The notes beneath the pieces are model-generated. The model saw nothing but the letters and a program-made list of their open reading frames with translations, made no database searches and had not been told where the DNA came from. From an uncultured Hyphomonas sp. (GTDB taxonomy: Bacteria > Pseudomonadota > Alphaproteobacteria > Caulobacterales > Hyphomonadaceae), in contig NZ_OY782759.1 of NCBI RefSeq assembly GCF_963678195.1, positions 2,790,001 to 2,854,000 on the forward strand: DNA of 64,000 nucleotides, read 5' to 3'. Each line of letters starts with the position of its first letter. Position 1 is the first letter of the stretch. Positions 35,187-44,829 of this stretch are shown piece by piece. Both the position numbers and the translations under genes were made by a program.

Positions 35187-35938
35187 GCGCCCGTCCCGCT
35201 TCTGGTCTCATCCATCAGGCGGCGCATCTCGCGGATGGCCGCCTCGAGACCGATGAAGATCGCTTCACCAATCAGGAAATGCCCGATGTTCAGTTCGGCA
35301 ATTTCCGGGATGGCGGCGACAGGGCCGACATTCTCGAATGTGAGGCCATGGCCGGCATGCGGCTCAATCCCGCGCTTGCGCGCTTCTTCAGCGGCTGCCT
35401 GCAAACGGCCCAGCTCCACGGCAGCCGCTTCCGCGCCGCCTTCATTCCAAAGCTCGGCATAGCGACCGGTGTGGAGTTCAACGACGGGTGCGCCCAGTAC
35501 TTCGGCCACAGCGATCTGGACCGGGTCCGGCTCGATGAACAGCGAAACCCGCGCCCCGGCTTCGCGCAGCTGGCGCACGACCGGGGAAATCTGGTTGTGC
35601 AGTCCGGCAACGTCGAGCCCGCCTTCCGTGGTGCGTTCTTCACGTTTCTCCGGAACGATACAGGCCGCATGCGGATGATACCGGCAGGCGATCTCCGTCA
35701 TCTCTTCCGTCGCGGCCATCTCCAGATTGATGGGAAGGCTAGAGGCGGTGCGGATGGCTTCGAGGTCTCCATCACGAATGTGACGGCGGTCTTCGCGCAG
35801 GTGGATCGTGATGCCGTCTGCCCCTGCGGCTGCGGCAATCTCGGCGGCCCGCGCCGGATCAGGGTGCGCTCCACCGCGGGCGTTCCTTATGGTCGCCACA
35901 TGGTCGATGTTCACCCCAAGGCGCAGCCGCCCGCTCAT
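35183..35938 (-). CDS. pdxJ: Pyridoxine 5'-phosphate synthase
   Basis: 251 residues. [18 protein letters not shown] at the N-terminus and [12 protein letters not shown] are the PdxJ signatures of this TIM barrel; the active-site [10 protein letters not shown] lies near residue 200. It condenses 1-deoxyxylulose 5-phosphate with 3-amino-2-oxopropyl phosphate to give pyridoxine 5'-phosphate. The start overlaps the pyrE stop by one base (TGATG), a typical coupled junction. Confidence 0.96.
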   Translation of the reverse strand: MSGRLRLGVNIDHVATIRNARGGAHPDPARAAEIAAAAGADGITIHLREDRRHIRDGDLEAIRTASSLPINLEMAATEEMTEIACRYHPHAACIVPEKREERTTEGGLDVAGLHNQISPVVRQLREAGARVSLFIEPDPVQIAVAEVLGAPVVELHTGRYAELWNEGGAEAAAVELGRLQAAAEEARKRGIEPHAGHGLTFENVGPVAAIPEIAELNIGHFLIGEAIFIGLEAAIREMRRLMDETRSGTGA

Positions 35939-36519
35939 CAGGCGAGCCCCCGCGAACCCGGCTTCACGGCGGGCATCAGGGCCAGTTCCGGCGGCAGGTC
36001 GTCTGCATCATAATCGGGGAAGTTCACCGAGGCGAGCGAGACCAGCTCGCAGCCGACATCGGCGCGTCCGCCAGACCGGTCAATGATACACGCCCCGCCG
36101 ACGACTTCGCCCGGCAGCGCCTCAAGGGCTTCGACGGTTTCGCGGAAGGACAGGCCGGTCGTGACAATGTCTTCGGCGATCAGAACCCGCTCGCCTTCGG
36201 CAATGGAAAAACCGCGGCGGAACTGGAGCTGGCCATCCACGCGCTCAGCGAAGATGGACCGGCAGCCAAGCTGGCGGGCCAGCTCATAGCCGGGAATGAT
36301 GCCGCCCACGGCCGGGCCGGCGACGACGTCGATCTTGCCGAATGTCTCGGTCAGCTTCTTCGCGAGCGCCGCGCAGAGCTTTTCAGACTTGTCAGGCTGG
36401 GAGAAGACGAGCGCCTTCTGCAGGAATACCGGACTGCGGCGTCCGGACGAGAGGATGAAATGCCCCTCCAGCAACGCGCCTGCTTCGCGGAACACCGCGA
36501 GCACTTCTTCATTGGTCAT
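35938..36519 (-). CDS. pyrE: Orotate phosphoribosyltransferase
   Basis: 193 residues. The PRPP-binding motif [14 protein letters not shown] is near residue 112 and [15 protein letters not shown] near the N-terminus binds orotate/PRPP. It makes orotidine 5'-phosphate in pyrimidine synthesis. The start is ATG at 36519, preceded by AGGAGGGTGAAG, rather than the in-frame GTG further up; it lies 11 bases inside the end of the rsh gene, so it is coupled to stringent-response gene translation. Confidence 0.95.
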   Translation of the reverse strand: MTNEEVLAVFREAGALLEGHFILSSGRRSPVFLQKALVFSQPDKSEKLCAALAKKLTETFGKIDVVAGPAVGGIIPGYELARQLGCRSIFAERVDGQLQFRRGFSIAEGERVLIAEDIVTTGLSFRETVEALEALPGEVVGGACIIDRSGGRADVGCELVSLASVNFPDYDADDLPPELALMPAVKPGSRGLA

Positions 36520-38764
36520 CTTCACCCTCCTGGTCACGCACTGCCCGGTCGACCACTGCGAGCGACCGGAGCGCGGCCAGTATCTGCGTCAGGCGTTTCA
36601 GGTCTTCAACCTCAATTTCCATGACCAGCTCAGTGAAATCCTTCTGGCGTTCCACGGTCGCGATATTCACGATGTTCCCGTTCGACTGCGCCACGGCCGC
36701 ACAGAGCTTGGCCAGCACACCGCGTGTGTTCGCAGCATTGATGCGAATCCGGCCGACGGCCATGGCATCGGTCCGGGCGAGTTCGGTCCATCTGAGATCG
36801 ACCCACAATTCGGGCTTGTCGTCATATTCGGCGAGCTTCGGACAGCTGGCGACATGGACGACGATGCCCTCGTCGGGCACCTGGACCCCCATGATGCGGT
36901 CGCCCGGCAGCGGGCAGCAGCATTTGCCAAGGTGCAGCGTCACACCGGGGGTCAGGTCATGGCCCGACACAAGAAGCGGTGCGTGCTGGGAATCGACCTT
37001 GGTCTTGGACGGATCGCCCATCGGCTCGGCCTTGTAGCCGGGGAATGCCGCCTGGATCACATCGGCAGAGCTGATCCGGCCGCGACCGACGGCTTCGGCC
37101 ATTTCTTCGCGGGTTTCAAACCCGGCGAGCCGCGCCGTGTGGGTCATCTTCACATCAACCGGGTCGATCCCGGCGCGGCGCAGCGCCTGATTGACCAGGC
37201 CTTCGCCCAGACGGCGGAAATCTGCCGTATCGCGCTCACGTACCAGCCGGCGCAGCGCCGAACGCGCGCGTCCGGTGATCGCCAGCCCTTCCCAGCCGTG
37301 AACAGCCGATGGCTGCTTGCCGCGAATGATCTCAACCACGTCACCATTCTTCAGTGGACGGCGCAGCGCTTTCACCTCGCCATTGATTTTCACGCCGACG
37401 CAGGTGTCACCCACGGCCGAGTGAACGGCATAGGCAAAGTCCAGCGGCATCGCCCCGGCCGGCAGGATGATCAGCTTACCCTTGGGCGTGAAGGTGAAGA
37501 CGTGCTCGCGGTACATTTCGAGCTTGGCGTGCTCGAGGAATTCCTTGGCGTCGGCGCCGTCCTGCAGGAGACTCGAAATGGTTTCGAGGCTGGCGGCCGG
37601 GTCGAGGCCTGCTGCCTTGGCTGACTCGGCGTCGAAGCCATACTGCTTGTTCTTGTAGCCCCAGTGGGCAGCCACGCCGAACTCGGCGGTCTGGTCCATG
37701 GCTTCGGTCCGGATCTGAAGCTCGACACGGCGATTGCCGGAAGCGCGCACTGTGGTGTGCAGGCTTTGATAGCCATTTGGCTTCGGCACGGAAATGAAAT
37801 CGCGGAACCGGTCCGGAATACAGGCCCACAGCGTGTGGACCTCGCCCAGAACGTGGTAGCATTCCTCCGTTGACTGAACGATGATGCGGAACGCGAACAG
37901 GTCTGCAACATCACGGAAGGAAATGGATTTACGCTCCAGCTTCCGCCACAGCGAATATGGCGCCTTCTTCCGCCCCTTGATGCGGCATTTGATGCTGGCC
38001 ATTTCCATCAGCTGGGTGAGGTCGGCCCGGATGCGCTCCAGGTCATCGGCATTTTCCAGCGCCAGTTCTTCCTGGCGATAGAGAATGGCCCGGCGCGCCT
38101 CAGCGTTCAGCTCCTGGAAGGCCAGATCTTCCATCTCGGCAGCCAGCTGGTAGAGGCCCACCCGGCGGGCCAGCGGCGCGTAGATGTCCATGGTCTCGCG
38201 CGCGGTACGATAACGGCTTTCCGGCTTCTTGCGGAAATGCAGCGTACGCATGTTGTGCAGCCGGTCGGCCAACTTCACCAGCAGGACACGGATGTCGCTG
38301 GTTGTCGCCAGGATGAACTTCTGGAAGTTCTCGGCTTGCGCGGCTTCCTTGGAGGAGAATTCTATCTGATCGAGCTTGGTGACACCGTCGACCAATTCGG
38401 CGACGTCCGCGCCAAAGCGGACCTCAATCTCGCCAATGTCGATCTCGTCGACGTCTTCGACGACGTCGTGCAGCAGGCCCGCCACGATTGTGATCTCATC
38501 GAGATGCACATCCGCCAGCAGGCTCGCGACTTCTACGGGGTGGGAATAATAGGCGTCGCCGGAATCGCGCTTCTGTTCGCCATGATGTGTCTTGGCAAAA
38601 TCGTAGGCTGCGCCCAGCAGTTCGGACTTCACGCGCGGATGGTAGGCGCGGACCTTGGCAATCAGTTCTTCGCGGGTGAGGACATGGTGTTCGCCCACAG
38701 CCTCAGCGGCCGGTGACGCTTCGCCAGCCCCTTTGTCCTTGGCGGAAAGGGTGCTGCCGTCCAT
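36509..38764 (-). CDS. rsh: Bifunctional (p)ppGpp synthetase/hydrolase, RelA/SpoT homologue
   Basis: 751 residues. N-terminal HD hydrolase domain: [14 protein letters not shown] and [11 protein letters not shown] give the Mn ligands; the synthetase domain around 240-360 includes [15 protein letters not shown] domain with [24 protein letters not shown] domain at the C-terminus. The intact HD and synthetase motifs suggest both activities, as in the single Rsh of alphaproteobacteria. AGGAGGATCG precedes ATG. It lies between rpoZ (9 bp gap) and pyrE (overlap). Confidence 0.95.
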   Translation of the reverse strand: MDGSTLSAKDKGAGEASPAAEAVGEHHVLTREELIAKVRAYHPRVKSELLGAAYDFAKTHHGEQKRDSGDAYYSHPVEVASLLADVHLDEITIVAGLLHDVVEDVDEIDIGEIEVRFGADVAELVDGVTKLDQIEFSSKEAAQAENFQKFILATTSDIRVLLVKLADRLHNMRTLHFRKKPESRYRTARETMDIYAPLARRVGLYQLAAEMEDLAFQELNAEARRAILYRQEELALENADDLERIRADLTQLMEMASIKCRIKGRKKAPYSLWRKLERKSISFRDVADLFAFRIIVQSTEECYHVLGEVHTLWACIPDRFRDFISVPKPNGYQSLHTTVRASGNRRVELQIRTEAMDQTAEFGVAAHWGYKNKQYGFDAESAKAAGLDPAASLETISSLLQDGADAKEFLEHAKLEMYREHVFTFTPKGKLIILPAGAMPLDFAYAVHSAVGDTCVGVKINGEVKALRRPLKNGDVVEIIRGKQPSAVHGWEGLAITGRARSALRRLVRERDTADFRRLGEGLVNQALRRAGIDPVDVKMTHTARLAGFETREEMAEAVGRGRISSADVIQAAFPGYKAEPMGDPSKTKVDSQHAPLLVSGHDLTPGVTLHLGKCCCPLPGDRIMGVQVPDEGIVVHVASCPKLAEYDDKPELWVDLRWTELARTDAMAVGRIRINAANTRGVLAKLCAAVAQSNGNIVNIATVERQKDFTELVMEIEVEDLKRLTQILAALRSLAVVDRAVRDQEGEDDQ

Positions 38765-38772
38765 CGATCCTC

Positions 38773-39123
38773 CTACAGCCGGTCGTCGCGTCCGGATTCG
38801 AGTTCGGCCTGGTAGGCGCGCATGACATCTTCTTCCGTCGCTGCCGGGGCGGCTTCGAGGGCCATACGGTCTGCTTCGCGCTCGTTCTCCTCACCAGGAC
38901 GGATGTCCTGAAGGCCAGAGATCAGGGCTTCTTTCACCACTTTCAGGTCAACCGACTGATCGGCGATTTCGCGCAGGGAGACGACCGGATCCTTGTCATT
39001 GTCGCGGTCCACGGTGATCGGCGAGCCTTCGCGGATCATACGGGAACGGTGCGCAGCAAGCAGCACAAGGTCAAAACGGTTCGGCACCTGCTCGATGCAG
39101 TCTTCGACGGTCACTCGGGCCAT
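38773..39123 (-). CDS. rpoZ: RNA polymerase omega subunit
   Basis: 116 residues. [20 protein letters not shown] followed by [14 protein letters not shown] is the omega core that clamps the C-terminal tail of beta-prime; the C-terminal extension is acidic and variable. Omega also forms part of one ppGpp site in proteobacteria, which matches its place directly upstream of rsh. AAAGGAGA lies before the ATG. Divergent from the NYN-domain gene. Confidence 0.95.
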   Translation of the reverse strand: MARVTVEDCIEQVPNRFDLVLLAAHRSRMIREGSPITVDRDNDKDPVVSLREIADQSVDLKVVKEALISGLQDIRPGEENEREADRMALEAAPAATEEDVMRAYQAELESGRDDRL

Positions 39124-39279
39124 GGATTCAGAGTCTCCTTTGAACCGCCTCTTATATGCAGCGCAACAAGGGCACGCAACCCGTCACTTGCGCCCGATTG
39201 CAGCGGAAACTAAGCTAAATAATTGTACTTTGTATAATTTATTGCCACCCCCGCTCCGGCGGACATTTCGAGGCTTCTC

Positions 39280-39849
39280 ATGGCGTTTTACAAGGACGAG
39301 CGCCTCGCGCTCTTCATCGACGGAGCAAACCTGTACTCCTCGGCCCGGGCTCTTGGACTGGAAATCGATTTCCGAAAATTACTCAAGGAATTTCAGGGAC
39401 GTGGCCGCCTGATACGGGCCAGCTACTATACCGCCCTGGTCGAAAGCGACGAATACAGCCCGATCCGCCCGCTCGTGGACTGGCTGGCCTATAACGGCTT
39501 CTCGGTCGTGAAAAAGGCCGCCCGCGAATATACCGACCGCGAAGGCCGCAAGCGCCACCGGGGCAATATGGATGTCGACCTGGCGGTCGATATGCTCGAG
39601 GCGGCCGCACATGCAGACCATATTGTTCTGTTCAGCGGCAATGGCGATTTCCGGCGGCTAGTCGAGGCCGTAAAAGCCAGGGGCGTGCGGGTTTCCATCG
39701 TCTCGACCAATACGTCCAGTCCGCCAATGGTGGCCGATGATCTGCGCCGCGAGGCAGATGCCTTCATCGAACTGGAGGACATTGCGGAGATGATCGCACG
39801 ACCGCGCCGTGACCAGCCGGACGCCCCATCTCTCGATGATGACGACTAA
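39280..39849 (+). CDS. NYN-domain protein (LabA/DUF88 type putative RNase)
   Basis: 189 residues. The PIN-like NYN fold shows its acidic metal-binding residues in LALFIDGANLYSSA, HRGNMDVDLAVDML and IVLFSGNGDFRRLVEA. NYN proteins of the LabA/YacP type are predicted single-stranded RNases. A C-terminal tail rich in Asp (SLDDDD) follows. It is divergent from rpoZ and alone in its transcription unit. Confidence 0.9.
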   Translation: MAFYKDERLALFIDGANLYSSARALGLEIDFRKLLKEFQGRGRLIRASYYTALVESDEYSPIRPLVDWLAYNGFSVVKKAAREYTDREGRKRHRGNMDVDLAVDMLEAAAHADHIVLFSGNGDFRRLVEAVKARGVRVSIVSTNTSSPPMVADDLRREADAFIELEDIAEMIARPRRDQPDAPSLDDDD

Positions 39850-39934
39850 GCCATCCGCCTCCGCGCTCAGCGGCCACACTTGGCTCTCCGGGAAACCTTG
39901 CTAGGGTCAGCCGATCACTTTTCGGAGATCTGCC

Positions 39935-41395
39935 ATGCTGCGCCCTGCTCTCGTTTCCACGCTCGTTCTAGGCCTCGCCATCGCCGGGTGCACCAAGGGC
40001 GAAGCGCCCGCAGCGGATACAACCGCAAAGGCCGCTGCTGCCAGCACCACGACAGATTCAACCACGCCCGACACCGCCACAATCCAGCCGGCGGCCATGT
40101 CAGTCCGCGAGGTTGCCACACCTGAACAGTCGATCCTCGACCTCTATCTTCAGCTTCACCAGGCGCCGGAGCTGTCATTCAAGGAGGCGAAGACCTCCTC
40201 CATTCTGGCGAGCGAACTGGAATCCCTTGGCTTTGAAGTCACCACCGGCGTCGGACAGGACTGGGTGGTCGACAAGTCAACGCGTGACATGGGCGAAGTC
40301 AAACCCGGCGTGGGCGGCTATGGCGTCGTTGGCGTGCTCAGAAACGGCAACGGTCCGACGGTCCTTATCCGGACCGACATGGACGCCCTGCCTGTGCCGG
40401 AACAGACCGGCGTGCCCTATGCCTCCACGGTTGAGGCGCAGACCTGGACCGGCGTGGAAAGCAAGGTGATGCACGCCTGCGGTCATGATGTGCACATGAC
40501 CTCCTGGCTGGCCACGGCCCGTGCGCTGGTTGCCCAGAAGTCCAAATGGAAAGGCACGCTGGTCATGATTGCCCAGCCGGCCGAGGAAATCGGCCTTGGC
40601 GCCGAAGCCATGCTGGCCGATGGCCTGTTCGAGCGCTTTCCGACACCTGACTACAATCTCGCCCTGCACGTCTCCGCGGATGCGCCGTCCGGCACCGTGG
40701 TCTACTCTTCCGGCTATGCCATGGCGAACGTCGACAGCGTGGACATCCACGTCAAAGGCGTCGGCGGGCACGGCGCCTATCCGCAGGCGACGCGCGATCC
40801 GATCCTGATCGGCTCCCACATCGTGACGGCCCTGCAGAGCCTGGTCGCCCGCAATGTCGATCCGCTCGACAGCGCCGTCGTTACCGTCGGCTCGTTCAAG
40901 GCTGGCGCCAAGCACAACATCATTCCGGATGAGGCCACGCTGCTGCTGACGGTCCGCTCCTATGATGACGACACCCGTCAGATGCTGCTCGACGGCATCC
41001 AGCGGATCGCCAAGGCACAGGCCGCTGCCTTCGACGCGCCGGAGCCGGAAATCACCATCGAGTCCGACTACACGCCCTCCACCTACAATGATCCGGACAC
41101 GACCGGGCGTGCCATGAAAGCGGTCAGCAAGAAGCTGGGCGCGGAATATGTGACCCAGGTGCAACCGGTGATGGGCGGCGAAGACTTCTCCCAATACGGC
41201 CGCACCGATGAGAAGATCCCCAGCGTGCTGTTCTGGGTCGGCGCGGTGGAGCCGTCGAAATATGTCAAGGCCAAAGCCGATGGCATGCCGCTGCCATCCC
41301 TGCACTCCTCGCTGTTCGCACCGGATTATGCCCGCACGATCCAGACCGGATCGGACGCCATGACCGCGGCAGCGCTGGAACTTTTCAAGGACTGA
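39935..41395 (+). CDS. M20-family amidohydrolase lipoprotein
   Basis: 486 residues. A lipoprotein signal (LVLGLAIAGC) is followed by a Thr/Ala-rich linker (about 20-50) and a full M20D domain: IRTDMDALPV, MHACGHDVHMT, IAQPAEEIGLGA, the dimerisation domain with VKGVGGHGAYPQATRDP, and MGGEDFSQYG. Conserved His/Asp/Glu residues for two metals and the general base are present. It would hydrolyse N-acyl amino acids or similar amides in the periplasm or on the outer membrane. nadA begins 212 bp downstream, so it is probably not part of that operon. Confidence 0.9.
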   Translation: MLRPALVSTLVLGLAIAGCTKGEAPAADTTAKAAAASTTTDSTTPDTATIQPAAMSVREVATPEQSILDLYLQLHQAPELSFKEAKTSSILASELESLGFEVTTGVGQDWVVDKSTRDMGEVKPGVGGYGVVGVLRNGNGPTVLIRTDMDALPVPEQTGVPYASTVEAQTWTGVESKVMHACGHDVHMTSWLATARALVAQKSKWKGTLVMIAQPAEEIGLGAEAMLADGLFERFPTPDYNLALHVSADAPSGTVVYSSGYAMANVDSVDIHVKGVGGHGAYPQATRDPILIGSHIVTALQSLVARNVDPLDSAVVTVGSFKAGAKHNIIPDEATLLLTVRSYDDDTRQMLLDGIQRIAKAQAAAFDAPEPEITIESDYTPSTYNDPDTTGRAMKAVSKKLGAEYVTQVQPVMGGEDFSQYGRTDEKIPSVLFWVGAVEPSKYVKAKADGMPLPSLHSSLFAPDYARTIQTGSDAMTAAALELFKD

Positions 41396-41453
41396 CGCCG
41401 CGCCACCCGGGCCTTTCTGCGATTGCGTTTTCGCCGAGGCTGCGCTAAACCCC

Positions 41454-41476
41454 CTTTTGCTCATAGTGCGCAAAAG
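41454..41476. promoter_or_regulatory. Candidate operator upstream of nadA
   Basis: CTTTTGC (41454-41460) and GCAAAAG (41470-41476) form a 7-bp inverted repeat with a 9-base spacer, 131 bp before the nadA start; GCAAAAG occurs again at 41573-41579. The spacing suits a dimeric repressor of NAD synthesis, but no known motif was matched. Confidence 0.35.
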
Positions 41477-41607
41477 CTTCAATTGCCTGTCGCACGAGCG
41501 CCCTGATCCCGGACGTTTGAAGGTCTTCCCCTTGAAACGCACACTGTCGGGGCCATATTATACTCAAATCGAGCAAAAGCGCTCGGTTGGTCAAAGGAGG
41601 ACGTGAC

Positions 41608-42750
41608 ATGGCTCGTCTGATCGATTCTGGTCCTGGCTGCCCCACCCCCACGCCGCTGCGCGGCCCGAATGCGGCTGAAGCCCGTGGCCTCAGCTATGAT
41701 GATGCCGTGCGCGCAGAGACAGACCACCTCTATCCGCTGGTCAAAGATTTCGTGACGCCGATGGAGTGGCCGGCCATTGCCCCGCTCGTCGCTGCGATCA
41801 ACCGCCTGAAAGTCCAGAAGAACGCCGTCATCCTGGCGCATAACTATATGACGCCGGACATTTTTCGTCTGGTTGGCGACTTCCGGGGCGACAGCCTCCA
41901 GCTCGCCCGCGAAGCCTCCAAGGTCGATGCCGACATCATCGTCCAGGCTGGCGTGCACTTCATGGCCGAAACGTCCAAGATTCTCGCCCCCGAGAAGACG
42001 GTCCTGATCCCGGACACGCGCGCAGGCTGCTCGCTGGCCGCCTCGATCACGGGTGCGGATGTGCGCCTGATCAAGGAGAAGTACCCGGATTATCCGGTTG
42101 TCACCTATGTGAACACAACTGCTGACGTGAAGGCCGAGTGCCATATCACCTGCACCAGCTCCAACGCGGCGCAGGTCGTCGAGGCCGTAGCAAAGGAATG
42201 GAACACCGACACCGTCATCCTGGTGCCGGACCAGTATCTCGCCAAAAACGTCGCCGCGCAGACCGACATCCGCGTCATGACATGGCCGGGCGCCTGCGAA
42301 GTGCACGAGATGTTCAGCGCAGAAGACGTCCACCAGCTGCGGGACGCCCACCCGGGCGTCGTGATCCTGGCCCACCCGGAATGCCCGCCGGACGTTCTGG
42401 AAGCGGCGGACTATGCCGGCTCCACGGCTGCGCTCGCCAATTATGTGGCCGAGAAGCACCCGCCGAAAGTCGTCCTGCTGACCGAGTGCTCGATGAGCGA
42501 CAATGTCGCCGCCGAGAACCCCGGCACGAACTTCATCCGCCCCTGTAATCTGTGCCCGCACATGAAGCGCATCACGCTGGAAAACATCTATGACTGCCTC
42601 GTTACGGGTGAATACGAAGTGACAATTCCTGAAGATGTGCGACTGCGTGCCAAAGAGGCGCTCGACGCCATGATGGCCCTGCCGCGCATGGAAAAACCTC
42701 TCGACTTCGTGACTGGCCTCGAGCCCCTCGAAATCGAGATGGTGGTATAA
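41608..42750 (+). CDS. nadA: Quinolinate synthase
   Basis: 380 residues. NadA condenses iminoaspartate and dihydroxyacetone phosphate to quinolinate using a [4Fe-4S] cluster; likely ligands are the cysteines in RAGCSLAAS, PGACEVHEMF and CNLCPHMKR. ILAHNYMTPDIF and HITCTSSNA are further family signatures. AGGAGG precedes the ATG at 41608, so the open frame upstream is not used. First gene of nadA-(exported protein)-nadB-nadC. Confidence 0.96.
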   Translation: MARLIDSGPGCPTPTPLRGPNAAEARGLSYDDAVRAETDHLYPLVKDFVTPMEWPAIAPLVAAINRLKVQKNAVILAHNYMTPDIFRLVGDFRGDSLQLAREASKVDADIIVQAGVHFMAETSKILAPEKTVLIPDTRAGCSLAASITGADVRLIKEKYPDYPVVTYVNTTADVKAECHITCTSSNAAQVVEAVAKEWNTDTVILVPDQYLAKNVAAQTDIRVMTWPGACEVHEMFSAEDVHQLRDAHPGVVILAHPECPPDVLEAADYAGSTAALANYVAEKHPPKVVLLTECSMSDNVAAENPGTNFIRPCNLCPHMKRITLENIYDCLVTGEYEVTIPEDVRLRAKEALDAMMALPRMEKPLDFVTGLEPLEIEMVV

Positions 42751-42821
42751 GCGGCTGGGGCGTTGGCGAAGCCCGCCACCGGGTCTAGATTAAGTGTGTG
42801 AGGACGAACAGGAGTGGCAGC

Positions 42822-43286
42822 ATGACCTTCCGCCTGGCACGCATGGCCGCGATCGCGTTGGCTGGAACCCTGCTGGCAACCGGGCCGGTTCATGCCGGCA
42901 CAGGGGACGACCCGTCCGATGTGCTTGGCACATGGAGCTTCCGCACCAAGCCCTATCGCGGCGGCGAATGCCTGATGACCGGCACCATGAACCTCACCCC
43001 GCATCCTGAAGAAGGCCAGTACACGTGTGAACTGACCGCCGTGGAAGTGTGCACCTTGTGGGGGCGCTCCGTGGTGCGCCAGTCCTGCAAGGCGCGCCGC
43101 TTCGGCGACCAGCTATCCATCCGGTCCGAGATCGAGGAAATGCTGGAAGCCAAGGTCGAAGGGCTGATTTACGTGCCCGACAATTTCACCCTCACCATTG
43201 AGTCGGCAGACCGCATGTTCGGCGCGCTTGTCTCAGCGGTGACTGCACCGGCGGAATTCCGGCGCGCAACAAACGGTATTTCCTGA
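42822..43286 (+). CDS. Exported protein of unknown function inside the nad operon
   Basis: 154 residues. A signal peptide (FRLARMAAIALAGTLLATGPVHAG, cleavage after HAG or HA) leads a strand-rich domain with SFRTKPYRGGECLMTGTM and YTCELTAVEVC; four cysteines could form two disulfides. No known family recognised; the GGECLMTGTMNL pattern resembles small periplasmic proteins found near NAD or lipid genes only loosely. AGGAGTGGCAGC precedes the ATG. It lies 71 bp after nadA and 1 bp before nadB, so it is almost surely co-transcribed. Confidence 0.7.
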   Translation: MTFRLARMAAIALAGTLLATGPVHAGTGDDPSDVLGTWSFRTKPYRGGECLMTGTMNLTPHPEEGQYTCELTAVEVCTLWGRSVVRQSCKARRFGDQLSIRSEIEEMLEAKVEGLIYVPDNFTLTIESADRMFGALVSAVTAPAEFRRATNGIS

Positions 43287-43287
43287 C

Positions 43288-44829
43288 TTGGCAGATGGGG
43301 CGCATGTCCAGACCCTGACGGCAGACGCTCATGCCGGCAGTGATGTCCTGATCGTCGGAGCCGGTCTGGCCGGTCTTTTCCTGGCCCTGAAGCTGGCGCC
43401 ACGGCCTTGTATCGTGATCTCACCGGCACCGCTTGGCCAGGCTGCGTCTTCCGCCTGGGCGCAGGGCGGCCTCGCCGCGGCGCTTCACCCGAACGACAGC
43501 CCCGAACAACATGCCGCCGATACGATCGCGGCTGGCGCAGGCCTCGTGGATCCCATCATCGCCCGCCTGATCGCGGAAGAAGGCCCCGCGCGTGTGCGCG
43601 ACCTGATCGCCCTTGGCGTCCCGTTTGACAGGACACCCGACGGCGCGCTCGCCCTGTCGCTGGAAGCAGCCCACTCACACCCGCGCGTCGCCCGCGTGGC
43701 CGGAGACCTGGCCGGCAAGGCGATCATGGATGCGCTCGTCGCTGCCGTGAACGCCGCATCGCATATCCGGATCATCGAAGGCGTTCGCGCCGTCGGCCTG
43801 ATGCAGGACGATCAGCTCAACGTGGCCGGCGTCATCCTGCGCGACGCCTCAGGGCGCCTTTCGACCCAGATGGCGCGCGAGACCGTGCTCTGTACCGGCG
43901 GATCCGGTGGCCTGTTCCAGGTAACCACCAACCCGCCTGCGGCCCGGGGCGACGCGATCGCCATGGCCTGGGAGGCCGGCGCGCTGGTCGCCGATCTGGA
44001 GTTTGTCCAGTTCCATCCGACCGCCATCGATATCGGCCGCGATCCGGCGCCGCTGGCGACCGAAGCCCTTCGGGGGGAAGGCGCAACCCTGCGCAACCGC
44101 GACGGCACCCGCTTCATGGAATCCTATCACGAGCTTGCCGAACTCGCCCCGCGCGACGAGGTGGCCCGCGCGGTACATACAGAACGCGCGTCCGGCCGCG
44201 GCGCTTTCCTCGACTGCCGCGAAGCGGTCGGAGAGCATTTCCCCGAACATTTCCCGACGGTTTTCGCCGCCTGTAAGTCCGCAGGCATCGATCCGCGCAG
44301 CGACATGATCCCCGTTGCCCCGGCCGCCCATTATCACATGGGCGGCATCGTACCCGACTTCTGGGGCAAGTCCTCCCTCGATGGTCTTTCCGTCTGCGGA
44401 GAATGTACATCAACCGGGGTGCACGGCGCGAACCGGCTTGCGTCCAACTCACTGCTGGAAGCCGTCGTGTTTGCCCACCGGATCGCTGAACGCCTGCGTG
44501 AGGCAGACCTGCCTGACATTCGCGCCAGCCGCGGTCATGTACCAGATGCCCTGCCACATGAAGCCCTGCAGAGCTTGCGGACCGCGATGTCAGACAAGTG
44601 CGGCGTGGTGCGCGACGCGAAAGGCCTGTCGGAAGTCGCTGCGCTGATCGACCAGCTGCGCGAGCAGTACGGCCCGGCCCGCGCCGTTACCTCTGCCGGC
44701 CTGATCGTGAAAAGCGCGCAGGCCCGGCACGAAAGCCGTGGCGGCCATTATCGTTCCGATTTCCCAGACGCCGGCGAGCCTCGCCGCCAATTCCTCCAGC
44801 GCCCGTTTGAAGAGACCGTTTCGTCATGA
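43288..44829 (+). CDS. nadB: L-aspartate oxidase
   Basis: 513 residues. FAD-binding VLIVGAGLAGLFLALKLA, the SSAWAQGGLAAAL motif, catalytic-region VQFHPTAID, REVARAV-like RDEVARAVHTE and HGANRLASNSLLEAVVF are those of NadB. It oxidises L-aspartate to iminoaspartate for NadA. The start is best placed at TTG 43288, one base after the upstream stop, because no ATG or GTG precedes the FAD motif; such a start implies coupling to the upstream gene. The stop overlaps nadC by 4 bp. Confidence 0.94.
   Translation: MADGAHVQTLTADAHAGSDVLIVGAGLAGLFLALKLAPRPCIVISPAPLGQAASSAWAQGGLAAALHPNDSPEQHAADTIAAGAGLVDPIIARLIAEEGPARVRDLIALGVPFDRTPDGALALSLEAAHSHPRVARVAGDLAGKAIMDALVAAVNAASHIRIIEGVRAVGLMQDDQLNVAGVILRDASGRLSTQMARETVLCTGGSGGLFQVTTNPPAARGDAIAMAWEAGALVADLEFVQFHPTAIDIGRDPAPLATEALRGEGATLRNRDGTRFMESYHELAELAPRDEVARAVHTERASGRGAFLDCREAVGEHFPEHFPTVFAACKSAGIDPRSDMIPVAPAAHYHMGGIVPDFWGKSSLDGLSVCGECTSTGVHGANRLASNSLLEAVVFAHRIAERLREADLPDIRASRGHVPDALPHEALQSLRTAMSDKCGVVRDAKGLSEVAALIDQLREQYGPARAVTSAGLIVKSAQARHESRGGHYRSDFPDAGEPRRQFLQRPFEETVSS

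Noticed and set aside
39233-39238. TATAAT box upstream of the NYN gene
   Set aside because: No matching -35 element at 16-18 bases; AT-rich sequence alone can give this.
40277-41542. Minus-strand open frame of 421 codons
   Set aside because: Antisense to the M20 amidohydrolase gene; Gly/His/Arg-rich with no motif.
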